Notes: a model not told the origin generated them from the letters alone. Positions 34,793 through 46,650 are shown, counted from the stretch's first letter. The stretch: 64,000 nt of DNA from Tetrastigma voinierianum (GCA_016808115.1 JAEQBH010004412.1:1-64000); one strand, 5' to 3'. Program-made: numbers and translations.

Positions 34793-34800
34793 TATTTATA
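34793..34800 (-). promoter_or_regulatory. TATA box of LTR D
   Basis: TATTTATA on plus, TATAAATA on minus, 65 bp from the first palindrome variants near 34866. Confidence 0.6.
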
Positions 34801-34859
34801 GACTTTCCAATGTTGAGCCGCACTTAACACGATGATGATCCCAAATTTCTAGTCTAATT

Positions 34860-35075
34860 TGGTCGCTTGTCGCGACAAAAGAAATTTATGTCATGGATGT
34901 AGTCTTCGCCTTTGTCGTTTTTTTCGCAGTGTCGCAGCTATCCGCCGCAACCTAATCTCCGAAGCTGATACCGCCGCGATATAGACTCCGATAATGTCGT
35001 GACAAAGTTTTGATCCAACTGTCTTGTTCATGTCAAAGCGACAGAATGTCTTGTGTCGCGACACAAAATTTGTTA
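34860..35075. repeat. GTCGCGAC array of LTR D, first part
   Basis: Sites near 34868, 34996 (GTCGTGAC) and 35055 (GTCGCGAC) with decayed ones between. It continues at 36630-36840 and 51985-52440 after the nested insertions. Confidence 0.75.
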
Positions 35076-35082
35076 CACCCAC

Positions 35083-36599
35083 TGATTCGCGTGCCACAAA
35101 GACGGGTGATCCGAATCAATATTTGTATCCTACCTCCCATCGCCATAGGCGAAGCACGGGCAGTATGTTCCGCCTGTATTGGCCTAACTCGTGGACGGGT
35201 TTTCATCTAACAATGACTCATCATGATCCAAAATGGTGAGTTTTCTATTTGATTCTTTGATTGTATTAAAAGGTGATTTGTGTGTCACTAAACCAAGTGA
35301 AGCATTTAAAAATAAGGTGTAAGAAAAGAAACACTTGAAGCTGGGTCACTAGTTTGATATGTGATGGGATCAGTAGAGGTGTCCTCGTGTTATTTCCTCG
35401 TATTAAAGTAAACACATATAGTCATTTCCAAAAAACCCGATCTTGTTTAACTTTAAAACCAACCCTTAGTAACCTTCCTATTTGAACTCAAAGCATTTAC
35501 CTGAAAGCATTTAATGTTTCAAATAGCTGAAAATACAAGATTTAACCTACTTTCGTTGGCTCAGAATGACATCTAATGAATGTCACAGATTCATCTCTAA
35601 GAATACACGAACCCTAAAGCATGCCAAGTATTAACCAAAGAAAATACATTAAATAGCATTTAAACCTAGTTTGGAAAGTTTGAAACACAAAAACGCAGTA
35701 CATGCTTCATGAAAACAAAGGAACACCTGCAAACCAACATCAACCAACCTAGCAACCCTCATCTTCAAGGTTTTGAGGCTTAGCCAAACATCCTTTGAGT
35801 TGTCATCCTCAAAGGGGTGTGTTTGGCAGCCTAGAAAATGAGAGAAGAGGAGAGAGAAGAGAGAAAATGAGAAACCAAACAGAATCGTGTGAAAAGTCAC
35901 AGAAATGACGAAGTGTTATTTACAATATGTTCATAACATGGCTTATATAGCCTCCCAAATATGTGAAAATACCAACTAACCTAAATAATATGTGATTACA
36001 TCGAGGGCGTAAGAGGAATTAAAACAAAACGGAGCTGGGATTAAAAATATGGAGCAGGATTTTCGCTATGATAGCGTGAATTTCGCTATGATAGCGAAAA
36101 TTCGATATCATAGCGAAAAATTCAGGCATAGCGAAAATTCAAATTTTCGCTATACGTAATTTTCTATGATAGCCACCCCGCTATCATAGCTAAAATCCCA
36201 CATAGCGAACAAATTTTCGCTATGACTGCTAAATTTTGCTATCATTATAAATCTCTTCGCTATGCCATAGAGAAATTGCTGCTTCATCCCGCATCCTCCA
36301 AATTCCTCGCATTTCTCCTTCCGCCTTGATATTTCTTCATCCATGCTTGGTGAAATCATCGAGAATTCATACGACCCTAAAGATAAATCAAGACAATCAA
36401 GGATGTCAAGCTTGATATGATGGTGGAGGTTTACGAAACATGCAAAACTACCAAAAACAACCTCGAAACAAAAATCGTAATACTCAATGGACCCGCATTA
36501 CGTCAATCTGGGCTTTAATTATCACATGATTAGTACGTAAAAAGCACTCAAAACCAATCTTAAATAGGACTCAAAATAGCACTTTTTGGGTACTAATCA
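35083..36599 (-). mobile_element. Solo LTR B4 (family B)
   Basis: A single B LTR of 1517 bp, TGATTCGCGTGCC to TACTAATCA, with no second LTR or interior nearby, so probably a solo LTR left by LTR-LTR recombination. It has a reversed TATA box (35940-35947), the best preserved phased TTCGCTAT array (36060-36275) and the hairpin 36527-36599. It interrupts the palindrome array of LTR D. Flanks cccac and cagtt do not match, so no target duplication is visible. Confidence 0.8.
36060..36275. repeat. Phased TTCGCTATGATAGCGAA array in B4
   Basis: Palindromic units start at 36062, 36082 and 36101, 19-20 bp apart: TTCGCTATGATAGCG, then TTCGCTATGATAGCGAA, then TTCGATATCATAGCGAA. Further half-sites follow to 36275. 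It lies just upstream of the TATA box on the minus strand. Confidence 0.85.
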
Positions 36600-36851
36600 C
36601 AGTTCTTTATACACTTCTACCTCTGGAAACTATCGCGACCTAATTTTCTTTGTCACGACAAGCATTTTTCTCTTCATCTTGTCTACTCTGTCGTGATAGG
36701 ATTTCTTTGATTCCTTAGCAATTTCCGTCGCGATAGAATTTTTTTTTTTTTACGACAAACTTTTCTTCTCTGGTTCTTATTGCTGGCTGAGCTATTTGTT
36801 GTGACATAGAAATCTTTGTTGCAACATACTTGACTTGGTTGATCTCAGTTC
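36600..36851 (-). mobile_element. LTR D, array part between B4 and A2
   Basis: Sites GTCACGAC, GTCGTGAT, GTCGCGAT and GTTGTGAC continue the D array. A2 begins at 36852, where similarity to the A2 right LTR starts. Confidence 0.6.
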
Positions 36852-39372
36852 TTGTTCACCTCTTTCTGTGTGATATGGATCAAAACACCCATGCAAATTT
36901 ATAGCGTTATTACCCAAGGACTATTATCTAATCCCCAGCAATACTGCCATGCAATTTTTTTGTTGTGTTTCTTATCTATTGTACTGATTAAAAAGCGTTT
37001 TCTTAAGAGGAAATCATTTTCTTTCTGGTTTTGATCCGGGATTCCTGCAAGTGCACAGTCGAATGTAAGTAGTAAATTGATCGAGTCCGTATATCGATCC
37101 TGGCGAGATCTCAAGAATTCTCAATCAACTACCCTAACTACTCAAACTCTATACTATTTGGACTTTGATAGGCAAGTGAAATCTTCTTAGCAAGAATTAA
37201 AATAATAAAAACTAAGAAAAATGACTAATAACAAAAATGAATTTAAAATGAAAATCTAAAATAACAAATTCACACTGAACAGTTATCTATTAAAGGGAGC
37301 ATCGGTACATCGCTTATCAGAAACATCAATCCCCCGCAGCACTACACCTGTAACTTTGCTTCATGAACCACCGATTTGAAATCTGTCCAAGGACAAAGGT
37401 AGTGCAATTTGGATTTCTCCTGAAAGGCACTTTTCATCACCTAATCTTCACTGCTTCTTTCAAAGACAGAGGATTAGATAACTACTTTTAATCTGGATGC
37501 CTTTGCTCGGGTATTTTTCTTTTTCAATACTTCATACCCAATGCATAGACTACAAACCTTAGCTCCTAAGACATAGGTATAGCATGGGTTTACACTTTGA
37601 TCGGTTTCTCTTCCCTTTAAAAATTGGAACAGCTTCATCCTTTCCTCGATTAGATCCTCGCTAACACCGATCAACTTATCGCTCTAATCGAGGCTAACTC
37701 TACTTTCATAAATTGATAAATCATTCAACTCAATCTCGTTTTCACGTGAGAAAACGATTTATCGACTTACATCCACAGAGTTCATTAGATCACCATTATC
37801 AGGTTCGCATACCTTTGAGAAATTGTTCACTACTCTCAGGAATGCCTTTTCTGTGTCACTCAGAGAGCCTCCTGGAAATCAGAGCATGAGACAACCCTTT
37901 TATGGGTATAAGACATTGACATTGGGATCAATTACAGACAAAACAGAACCAGCAAATCGATTTCAAAACTGAAGTTCAATAGCCTCTGATAAATTTCTAC
38001 AGGAAAGATAAATTCTAACAATAGAGTCTAATCAATGGAAGTTGGGTTTCTAAATCACTCGATTACACCCCACAATGGTCACGATCGTTGAAACCACCAG
38101 AGATCGGAAATCGGGAACCGAATTCCAAAATTGTCCGAATTCGTATTGAACCAAACAAAGAATTTGAAGAAATTGAATCTCTCAGATTCAAATTCTTCCA
38201 ACTTTAATAGCTAACATCCAGATCCGTAAATTCAAAAGAAAGAACAATCTACTCAAAACTATTAAAACTAAAAAAAAAAAAAAAAAAAAAAAAGAAAATT
38301 AAAATACAAGAGCTCTCTGCCTACCCAGACTTCTTTGAAAGTCGCCGAGAGTCGCTTCTTCCTTCGCAAGAAGAATTACGTATTTATGCGGTTCTCAAGT
38401 CAGTCCCAAATTCGATGCACATCCTTGCGGATTTCAAAGTTAATCGCCCATTTGGTTGTTAATGTCGCGACTAATTCACGCGACCGCTGTCTCCCGCCAC
38501 GCCAGGTTTCTTTATTCGGTCGCGATCGCTTTTAGCATCCCTTTCGATCTCGATGTCGCGACCGCTAAATGATGTCGCGACATTCTTTCAGATGTGATGT
38601 CATGGCACTGAATGACGCCGCCACCTCAATTACTTGTAAACTCGATGTCGGTTCATCAATGACGCCAGCGACATTTCTTTCGTGAGCGTGATGTCGCGAA
38701 TAACCGAATGACGCCGCGACCTCAATTACTTAGTAACCGATGTCGCGACCACTCAATGATGTCGCGACCATAATTGCGAATCGATGTCGCGACAATAATG
38801 ATGTCACACCTTACTTTACTGGCACCGATGTCGCTACCACCGATCGATAGTCACGACACCGAATGACGCCGCCAATTACAATTCTTTGTAACTGATGTCG
38901 CGACCGCTTCTGATTCAGTGTTGATGTCGCAACCTCTTCTATTTGGTGTTACGACCTCCTTGTCTATTGCACTGCCTTTAATTCTATCGCAACCTCGAAG
39001 TGGTGTCGCGACATCATGTCTTTTTTTCTTCATTAATTTTTGGTTGCTTGACTTGGAGTTTTCATCGCGACCAGCTCGTTCTTCCTTCAATTGCTCTTCT
39101 GTTGCGACTGGAGTTTTGTGGTCGCGACCTTGATATGAATCTTCATCACGCAAGGCCATGACATCGTCCTTTAACTCGTGCACCTCAGCGCAACCCCACA
39201 CAGGCGCTCCCGTCGCCTACTTTCGCTCCTTATACCGGCAATATCCTTTTTCTCTTAATTTCCTCGCTACATAGTAGTTTGGGTGAGTTATTCCATATTT
39301 CTCGCATAAATCAGCCTTTAGATAAAATCAACTTAAAATCGACTCGAAAATGGATGACTTTTAAGCTCATCA
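36852..39372 (-). repeat. A2 3' LTR (left), outer end truncated
   Basis: Collinear with 49468-51775. From left: 'ttcacctctttc', 'ctattacccaagg', 'ctctatactatttggac', 'gtgaacagttatctattaaaggga'-like blocks, a reversed TATA-like site near 38381, a palindrome array 38460-39130, and the end CATCA at 39368-39372 (TGATG on minus). A 24-bp poly-A run lies near 38271-38294. The array is about 200 bp longer than in the right LTR. Confidence 0.85.
38460..39130. repeat. GTCGCGAC array of A2 left LTR
   Basis: Exact sites include 38555, 38574, 38742, 38761, 38786 and others near 38898, 39005 and 39121. Doublets are spaced 17-19 bp. 38610-38650 and 38705-38745 are near copies of each other, so part of the array is a tandem duplication of about 95 bp. 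Confidence 0.85.
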
Positions 39373-39385
39373 AACTCCCCAAACT
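39373..39385 (-). other. Polypurine tract of A2
   Basis: The plus strand reads AACTCCCCAAACT, so minus reads AGTTTGGGGAGTT directly before the LTR start TGATGAGC. It matches the PPT of A1 and C. Confidence 0.75.
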
Positions 39386-41850
39386 TAAATTTTGCTAGTC
39401 CCCACAAAGAAAAGAAGATTTGTTTGTCCTAAACAAAAGGACATTTTTCGCTCTGTCATAGCTTGTACCGAATTTAATCAAAGACTAGAATTGCATTCTT
39501 TTCTTGTATATTTAGCTTCAAGTCCAGATAAAGGTTATCTCTCACTAACCAAGTACAAAATAAATTGTTGAATTTGTTTTATAAATAGTATAGTCGGGCT
39601 GATCCCGCCGAAAAGTAGGTTGTCTTCTTTCCCTCTTTCTTAGTGAGTCGCTTAACCCTCCGAGGTCTTTCACTGCTTTCGATCCTTCAAGATTTTCCAA
39701 ATTCCATGTGCTTGTTGTTCATATTGATCTCACTAATGTAGGTAATCTAACCTTCAAGATCAATCAGGTCTTTCGTGCTTGTAATGTCAGTTTGGGTCAT
39801 GGGTGATGGATGGAACTTTTTAGGTTAAGATTACCCAAAGCTCTTTTCTCCTTTCTTACTTAATCGGCTACCCTTCTTTCCTTGCAACTTTAGTTGATTC
39901 CCAAACTTCATCCTCGGGGTATCTTCTTGATTTGTTCTCGTTTAAAATTGCTTTATTCCCATTTCATTTGCACTTTTCACTCGTTGAACTTTTCTCTCGT
40001 CACCATTCAGAATAAGCAAATGTTCTGTCTTTTTGTGCCAACACTCTTAGCGAACTTTGGGTTAGTAGCTCCCATACCAGTTGGCATTAGGGTACTAGGT
40101 GTTGAAACACCCTAAGAACTTAATTATTCAAGAGAGTTAGGCCACAAGACAAAACTTCTTCCTTTAATTTTCTTTTCAATAGACCTCCCCGCTTTAGATC
40201 TTTCTCTCTTCATCCTTTTCTGTATTTTCTCCTTTCTTTCCCAAAAATATACATACTCCCCCAAACTTTATCTCTTCCTCCTTCTTGAATCTTGGGTAAT
40301 CAGAGGTTCTTTACTAGAGGATTGATTATCTAGGATGGCTTGGGATTTCCAATGGCTTGTTTTGAAGATAAGGATTGTTTTGGTTCAAATTCAGCTATGG
40401 GCGTGGCTGTACATATAACAAGGGTAGTCGGAATGGCTCAAACCGGCCAAGGATGGCCTCGGGATCATTTCTTGTTGGTCGTATCACCTAGGATTTCTCC
40501 CTGGATCACCTAACAAGTTCTAGAATTCTATTGATTTGAATCGTGACTAACCCTAAGGATGTCCTCGACTCATTTCACATGAGGAGTTAAGGATTAATGT
40601 TCACAGTTATTCGCTTACCGTTTAGGCTTCAAACCTGCAATATATTTTGTTCCTTCAATTGCATAACTTTCTTATCTTGGACTCATCACCTAAATTCAGT
40701 CAATTATGCAATTTGTGTTTCAATTCAATTATATGTCTTTCTCGCTCTTATTCTCGCAATTATTCAGGTTTCAAATTTATCTTCTAAACTAATTCAATTA
40801 GCTCAAATTATATAGTGTCGCGCATTTTCATTCCCGAAGCAACTTAATGTTATTCTACTAACAATTAAAAACAAAAAGTAACAACACAATCTAATCCCAA
40901 ACAACATCAAACAAATTTTCTTATTTTATTCATGAGATTCTCGCAAAGTTGAGAATAACAGCCGGAAGTGAGGAAGAGATGGATCAAGAATTGAAGATTT
41001 ATTTTCTTTCTCTTTTGGGGAGGAGCAAAGATATTGGGGGATCCAGATCAAGGTAGCCAAATTGTGGTTGAATTCGGGAAACTTCATTTCGCTTCTTCTT
41101 CTCGTCATTCTCCTCTATCTCGCTCTTCAAGGATCAATCTGCTAGGTGAGATCAACCTTGCTCAGTCATCTTGCCTCATTCCCAAGCAGTGTTCATGGGA
41201 GTATGCTCTGATGAGGTCATAACTTCTAAAAAATTTGATAGATCGGTTGTTAATCAAACTTAAATTTTCAAGCCAAATCTTTCCCCTATGCATCATCATT
41301 ACCAAGCATTTGATCTATGTCTTCATCTCTTTTCAAACCCGAGCAATGACATGTAGAGAATTTGAACTTTGATCCGCTCCTCCTTAGTTTTGGCTTCCGG
41401 TCCGAGTCCCTTTCCTTTATGAGTTTTTAGGAGTCAGAATCACGATCAAACCTGATCATGTAAAATGACCTGCTGCTCACCGCAACTTCTTCAAGATCAT
41501 GATCTCTTTCCTTCATTTCTTCTTGAATTTTTCCTCTGTGCCCAGATCTCTTCATCTCGCACTTCCCTTCTCGCTATTTCTTCTTCCTAATTTGACCTCT
41601 TCTTTCAAATTTCTCGCCTTCATATACTTCTTCTTCTCAGTCTGCCTCACTTCCTCTTCCCACGTTGATATCTTCTTTCACCCCGTCATACACTTCTTCT
41701 CTCGAATTTTTGTCGAGGCCTCCATTTCTTCTCTTTCTTCCATACTCTTCGAACGGAACTCGGTGCATCTCCATTATTTGATTATTCCCCCCGGGCTCCT
41801 AGAGCTTTCATCGTGCCCTCTCGAAATCACTGTTTCTTATGGGGAGAAAT
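39386..41850 (-). mobile_element. A2 3' non-coding region
   Basis: Between PPT and extra ORF. It shares blocks with the same region of element C (near 40096 and 40513). It is pyrimidine-rich on the plus strand. The plus-strand ORF at 41499-41918 (139 aa, Ser/Phe/Leu-rich) is a shadow of purine-rich minus-strand sequence. Confidence 0.6.
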
Positions 41851-43100
41851 GGCCAAATGCGGTCGAAATCTATCGCGGGCTTCTATCATCTCTTGCTCTT
41901 CCGTCCTCCGAAACATAAAAGCCGCTCCTCGATGTGCTTCTCGGATTTTCTTCTTCTCGATCCGCAAACTGTATGGGTGTCTTCTTCCCCGTATTAAAAT
42001 TCTCATTTTCATCCCTTGAATCTCGTTTACCATGATCCCTTTTTCTTTGATTCTCGTCCCTCGTTTACTCCCCCGCTGTGGTTAGCGGTGAAACCTCAAG
42101 GTCATTCTTCCTGTTCCTTCACACACTGTACCTCATACATAGCCTCGACGGGTCAGTCAAGTAGGGATCAACCCCTTTTATTACCTTCATGATATCTCAT
42201 TATTGAGTTTTCAATGATACTTCTGCAAAGATTAAGTTTACCCTTCAAAGACGGCATAGAGAATGATCGGGCTTCATGTTCTCTTACCGTGCATATGCTT
42301 CGTAGGGAACCATAATAGAAGCCGTGAAATAAAACCATACTTTTGGCTTCTTCCTCGTCAAATCTCCCTGCTTATAATCTTTTTCTCTCCCCTTCCTTGA
42401 CCCCATTTCACTTTACCTTCGTCGCCTCTGCCATCTTTCACTCTGTGGTCAGCTCGTCATCTTCAGATTAGATCCATGCTGCTTCCTCCATTCCGTACAT
42501 TTCATTTATGGTTTCAGCCCCATATGGCACCTAAACTCCTCTCCGCAACAGTTCTCCTTCCTCCCAAATCCGCCGAGGTACTCTCAACGATCACAGATAT
42601 CCGCACTTTTGATGTTTGCGCACTTTCCAACCTCTTTGCTCTATTAATTCCTGGAAGGGGAGATGAGTCGTCGTTTCCTCTTCCTACAAACCCTTTCCAA
42701 AGATAGTGCTTCTTCCAGATGGAGAAAGCTTTTTTCCTCGAGACGAACTCGCTTCCTCTCCTTTCATCGCTTTTCTTTTCCTTTTTCCTCCGCTGCTTGT
42801 AACCTGTCAACTGCCGTTCGACTACCGTTTCTCCTTACAGTGTTCCGTGATGAACTTCCTTCTAAATGAGTATACTCCTCCATGATTTCGCCTTCGCATT
42901 TGGGAATGAGGCTGTTGTCATCCATTAGAGAAACTAAGGTTTTTAGGAAGAAGTTTGATTTCAGTGGTCTGGCAAGAACTGAAACCGAGAATATGCGAAG
43001 ATGAAGGAGCTCGCATTTCGCTTTCCGGGCCATGAGATGGTAGTGGAGGGAGTCTCCCTCAACAACAATTCAATCATTATCAGGCTCTGGCTTACTTCAT
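41850..43100 (-). pseudogene. Extra ORF of A2 ('putative plant transposon protein' type)
   Basis: Minus-strand counterpart of 13455-14707. The upstream part holds 'AFSIWKKHYLWKGFV' (42690-42735), similar to 'AYSFWKENLSDKGF' in element C. The diagnostic core 'EEAK..WFYF' with 'REHEA' and 'ILYA' follows in shifting frames near 42240-42358. The tail is Arg/Glu/Lys-rich. It is broken by several frameshifts. It lies 3' of integrase, as expected for Athila-like elements, where this position may hold an envelope-like or accessory ORF. The function is unknown. Confidence 0.65.
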
Positions 43101-43189
43101 TTATTCGGGGCTTGCCGCCAATTTAAATCCAGTCGCACTGTGTGTCGGGCCATTAACTTAGTGGTAAAATTAAAAGTCGCCACCGCACA

Positions 43190-43500
43190 CTTTTCTCTTA
43201 TGTCGCGATTTGTTATCATTATCGCGACATAAGTAAAACCTGTAGGAGGACAAGTTTATCACGTCGCGACATCGTGTATTTTTACATACATAGCCGAGTT
43301 GTCGCTGAATTCTCACCACTTTTGAAGGAATTGTTCTCGTCGCGACCCGTAAATGTTCCTCGTCGCGACCACTCGCCGCTACATAACTTCTCGTCACACT
43401 GCGGTCCTCGCTTCCTTCCGCATGCACTAAGTTGCGCATCTTCAACTCGTCGTGACATAAAATCGGGTCGCGACTTAGTCTCGTGACTTGCCCTAAATTT
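43190..43500. repeat. Internal GTCGCGAC array of A2
   Basis: Sites at 43202, 43221, 43264, 43339, 43362, 43449 and 43467, some in doublets (19, 23 and 18 bp). It lies between the end of integrase (43870) and the extra ORF, matching element C at 12760-13290. Confidence 0.8.
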
Positions 43501-43869
43501 GATGATCGTGGCATCTTTTCAATTTTTTTAATAATTTGTACATTCTTAGCATCCATTTTTAATCATTCCCACACGTTAATTCAAACATGTATTCTATTCA
43601 ATTTCACAAAATTTACGTAGGAGAAAAGTACTCCCCCTTTTTCTCGAGTTGCTCTTCCGTGGAAGTGGGCCGGAGTAGTCCTAGAGTTTGTTCCTCTTCG
43701 CCCGAGATATTTGATTCTACACTACATATTGTAATAATTCCAAAGGGATTAAATTGATATAACATTAACCTAGCAATTTCTCAACAAATCATGACTAGAA
43801 CTAAAGAAATTCAAAACGAGTAATAAAAAATTCGAAGTCTGTAATAAGAAACTAAAAAAAAATCTATAT

Positions 43870-43881
43870 GGGTTGCCTCCC
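43870..43881 (-). other. GGGAGGCAACCC post-pol motif
   Basis: Known just downstream of pol in plant Athila/Tat elements; here directly after the integrase C-terminal part. The identical 12-mer in A1 (9642-9653) marks where pol was lost. Confidence 0.7.
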
Positions 43882-43979
43882 ATGAGCGCCTCGCTTTGAG
43901 TCCTTTAGCCGGACTTGCCTGCTGATCCTTCTCTCTCAATTCCCCAACTCGGGAAATTCTTCCTTTCTTTTCCTCACGA

Positions 43980-45000
43980 GATGCGTTGCTTCAGCCTTGA
44001 CCATTAACTTTGAATTCTTCCCCATCACGCTCCGAGTAATCAAGCCTAAAGGTATTTTGATAACATCAGAGGATGGGTCCACTCCATTTTGATTTCAACT
44101 TTCTTGGAAATAATCTTAATCGAGTTAAATAGTGCACTTCGATCCCCGTCCGAATCTTTCCTGTAATCTTTGATCATGCCATTTCTTTGTCTTGTCCTTG
44201 TAAATTCTAGCATTATCATAAAGCCAAGCTCATTCTTCCAGTCATTCGCTTGAGCAAGCCTCTCTTCCTGCAATTTTTAAATCAAAGTTCACCACGGCCC
44301 ACATGCCTCGTAGATTCCGGGGCCAAGAGGGAGGTGACATGGTTTACCAAAGACAACTCTGTATGGGGACATTCCAATGGGAGTTTTGAATGCAGCCCTG
44401 TAAGCCCAAAGTGCATCATCGAGTTTGGAAGACCAATCTTTTCTGCTTGAACTTACAGTATTTTCCAGGATCCTTTTAATCTCCCTTTACCGGAAATTTC
44501 GTCGTCCATTAGTCTCAGGTGATAAGCTAGACTCATTATATGTTTGATCCCATACCTCCTCATGAGCTTTGCAAATATTTTGTTTGTAAAGTGGCTTCCC
44601 CCATCACTGATGATAATCCTAGGTGTTCCAAATCTGTTCAAAATGTTCTTTTGCAAGAAACTCACAACCTGTTAGCATCATCCCTTCGACAAGCTATTAC
44701 TTTCCACCCATTTGAAACATAATCCACCGCTTAAAGAAGGTGTACAAGTTTCCAATGATGGTGCCAAGGGTCCCATAAAATCTATCCCCATACATAAAAA
44801 ATTTGCACCACCAATATGCCCCTCGTGAGGGGCATTTCATTTTATGCTAATTGATATTTCCAATCTTTTGGCATCTATCACACTCAATCTATCTGGGATG
44901 CCTCCAAGATATAATAATAAAACTCCAGATTTGAGTATCTTATGAGTTGCTCTTCTCTCGAAAAATGTCCCCATACAGGATATTGCATGGTATCTCATTC
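43980..45000 (-). pseudogene. Integrase of A2
   Basis: Inserts element cDNA into the genome. On the minus strand, in order: the Cys pair of the HHCC zinc domain, 'CDRCQKIGNIS' (44850-44885); the first catalytic Asp region, 'GIDFMGPL' (about 44770-44800); 'KWVES'; and the second catalytic Asp in 'RFGTPRIIISDGGSHFTNKI' with 'YGIKHIMSLAYH' (44510-44630). After the core, 'KLDDALWAY.AAFKTPIGMSP' appears near 44330-44420, then 'RLAQANDWKNE' and 'KTKKWHD' near 44160-44265. Frames shift several times. The catalytic Glu region is damaged. No chromodomain follows, consistent with the Athila/Tat group. Confidence 0.85.
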
Positions 45001-45179
45001 ACAATTTGTATCGTTTCACCTCGCACACATCTTCTTATAATCATGTCAAGACTTTAAATACAGTTGGGTCATCCTGCATCTAGTACCCGTCTGGCCCCGA
45101 GCTTGCTTCTTCGCTGGTAGTCAATTCCGAGAACTACTCCACAAGCTTAGTAATTCACTATATCAAGATACCATGAAGC

Positions 45180-45600
45180 TCTGGAATGACAATCGTAAAT
45201 CGCTTGTTCATCCGGGAAGCCCTCGTTAGTCCCGCTCCTCCTCTTCTCGCTTTGTTTCTTCTACTGACAAGTGATCACTATCACATTGTCACAACCCCTA
45301 TCTTTAATTTCCAGATCAAACTTCTTATAGTAACAACACCCACCTTATCGGGCCTTGGTTTGGCCTTTTCTCGACACGTATATTCATCGCCGCGATTATC
45401 CGTGTGAACTATAACACGGATCCCAAAATGTATGGCTCAGATTACAAGCAAAAACTAGTGGCTAGCATCTCCTTTTCAAGAGTTGAATAGTTTTCTTGGG
45501 CTTCATTGAAGGTTCTGCTAGTATAGTATATGGTCAATATCTTCTTTCTTTCGCTCTAATACGTCCCATTGTGAAATCAATCGGCATCACACATTATTCG
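45180..45600 (-). pseudogene. RNase H of A2
   Basis: Degrades RNA in the RNA-DNA hybrid during reverse transcription. The minus strand reads 'YYTSRTFNEAQENYSTLEKE' then 'MLAT' (about 45450-45535), the conserved helix of the Ty3-gypsy RNase H. Downstream the frame is lost, though short pieces of the family pattern remain. It lies between RT and integrase as expected. Confidence 0.75.
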
Positions 45601-45749
45601 AATCCATGATCCCATTCCTCGGTGCAAACATGATAGGTGCTTCGAATCCAATCCGATCTTGATTTCTTCAAAGGTCGCCTTGCAGAGCGTCATCAAAATT
45701 AAACCTTGTGTCTTTCCTCCACACTACATAATGGTCCTGTCACTTTTGA

Positions 45750-46650
45750 GAAGTCTTGATGAATTCCATGTAATCTAAAGACGCCCAAGAATACTCCTTT
45801 CCCTTTTACCTGCTAGGAGCGGTGCAAGCCGCCTTTATAATCGAAACCTTTGATTGGTCCACTTCTAGTCCAATAGCGTAAATTTTATGACCAGGAACAA
45901 TACCTTCCGTTACCATGAAATGGAACTCTTCCCGCTTAATGCTACTGCTTGTCCTCGTGATTCGGGGCTAATCAAGCCTGTGTGTTGTTTGCACAATGAT
46001 CAAACCTGGATCCATATAATCGTGTCATCCATAAAAATCTCCCATGACCTCCTCAACCAAATCGAGAACATGGACATCATACACCTCTTAAAAGTAGCAG
46101 AGTATCAGACAACCCAAATGGCATCCTCTCAAGGCAAGGTGCCATAAGTGGCATGTGGAACGTGAAGTTTTCCCGTCCTCGAAAGTTATGGCAACTGACA
46201 TAAACTGTAATACCCATCCAAGAAACAAAAATGAGGGTGTCCTGCTAACCTGTCCAACATTTGTTCAATGAAAGGCAATGGGAAATGATCCTTCCTGGTT
46301 GATGTGTTCAGCTTCTGGTAATCGATACATACTCTCCATCCTGTCACCGTCTTGTCGAATTAATCTCATTTTTTTCTATTTTGACACGTTGAACCCACCT
46401 TTCGGGAACCACATGGACTGGCTAACTCCAAGGATCGGCCCGGGAGATTGCATAAATAAAACCAAGATTCAACCATTTGAGCACTTCCTTTCTCACTACT
46501 TTCATAGATCGGGTTCGGGCTTTCTTGGTGTTCAACTGATGGTTCAGATTTTCTCCAAGTTGAAGATTTTCTATGCATGCATATCACTGATCGATACCTT
46601 TAATTGCTAATGGACCAAGCACTGACTTCGATATTTCTTCAAAATTTCCA
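45750..46650 (-). pseudogene. Reverse transcriptase of A2
   Basis: Copies element RNA into DNA. Upstream motifs on the minus strand: 'CIDYQKLN' near 46310-46340 in a shifted frame, then 'HFPLPFIEQMLDRLAG' near 46240-46290. The catalytic box reads FMDD at 46024-46035, the usual form in this lineage. A one-base change just before it puts the preceding 'LVEEVMG' in another frame, so the polymerase is broken at its active site. 'SSKG'-like and 'KGV.SF' motifs downstream are eroded. Confidence 0.8.

Larger units (their letters stand above)
33106..35082 (-). mobile_element. LTR D, U5-R-TATA part (minus)
   Basis: Left part of a minus family A LTR. 33140-33400 follows the U5 end of the A2 right LTR (49300-49550), sharing 'gtccaaattagta' and 'ttattatctaatccct'. 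'cttactatttgaactcaa', a TATA box (34793-34800) and the start of a palindrome array follow. A single B LTR interrupts it at 35083; further parts are 36600-36851 and 51776-52590. Confidence 0.65.

Noticed and set aside
41499..41918. 139-aa plus ORF, the longest in the A2 3' region
   Set aside because: Low-complexity Ser/Phe/Leu translation of a pyrimidine-rich strand opposite the A2 3' end; no start context or domain.
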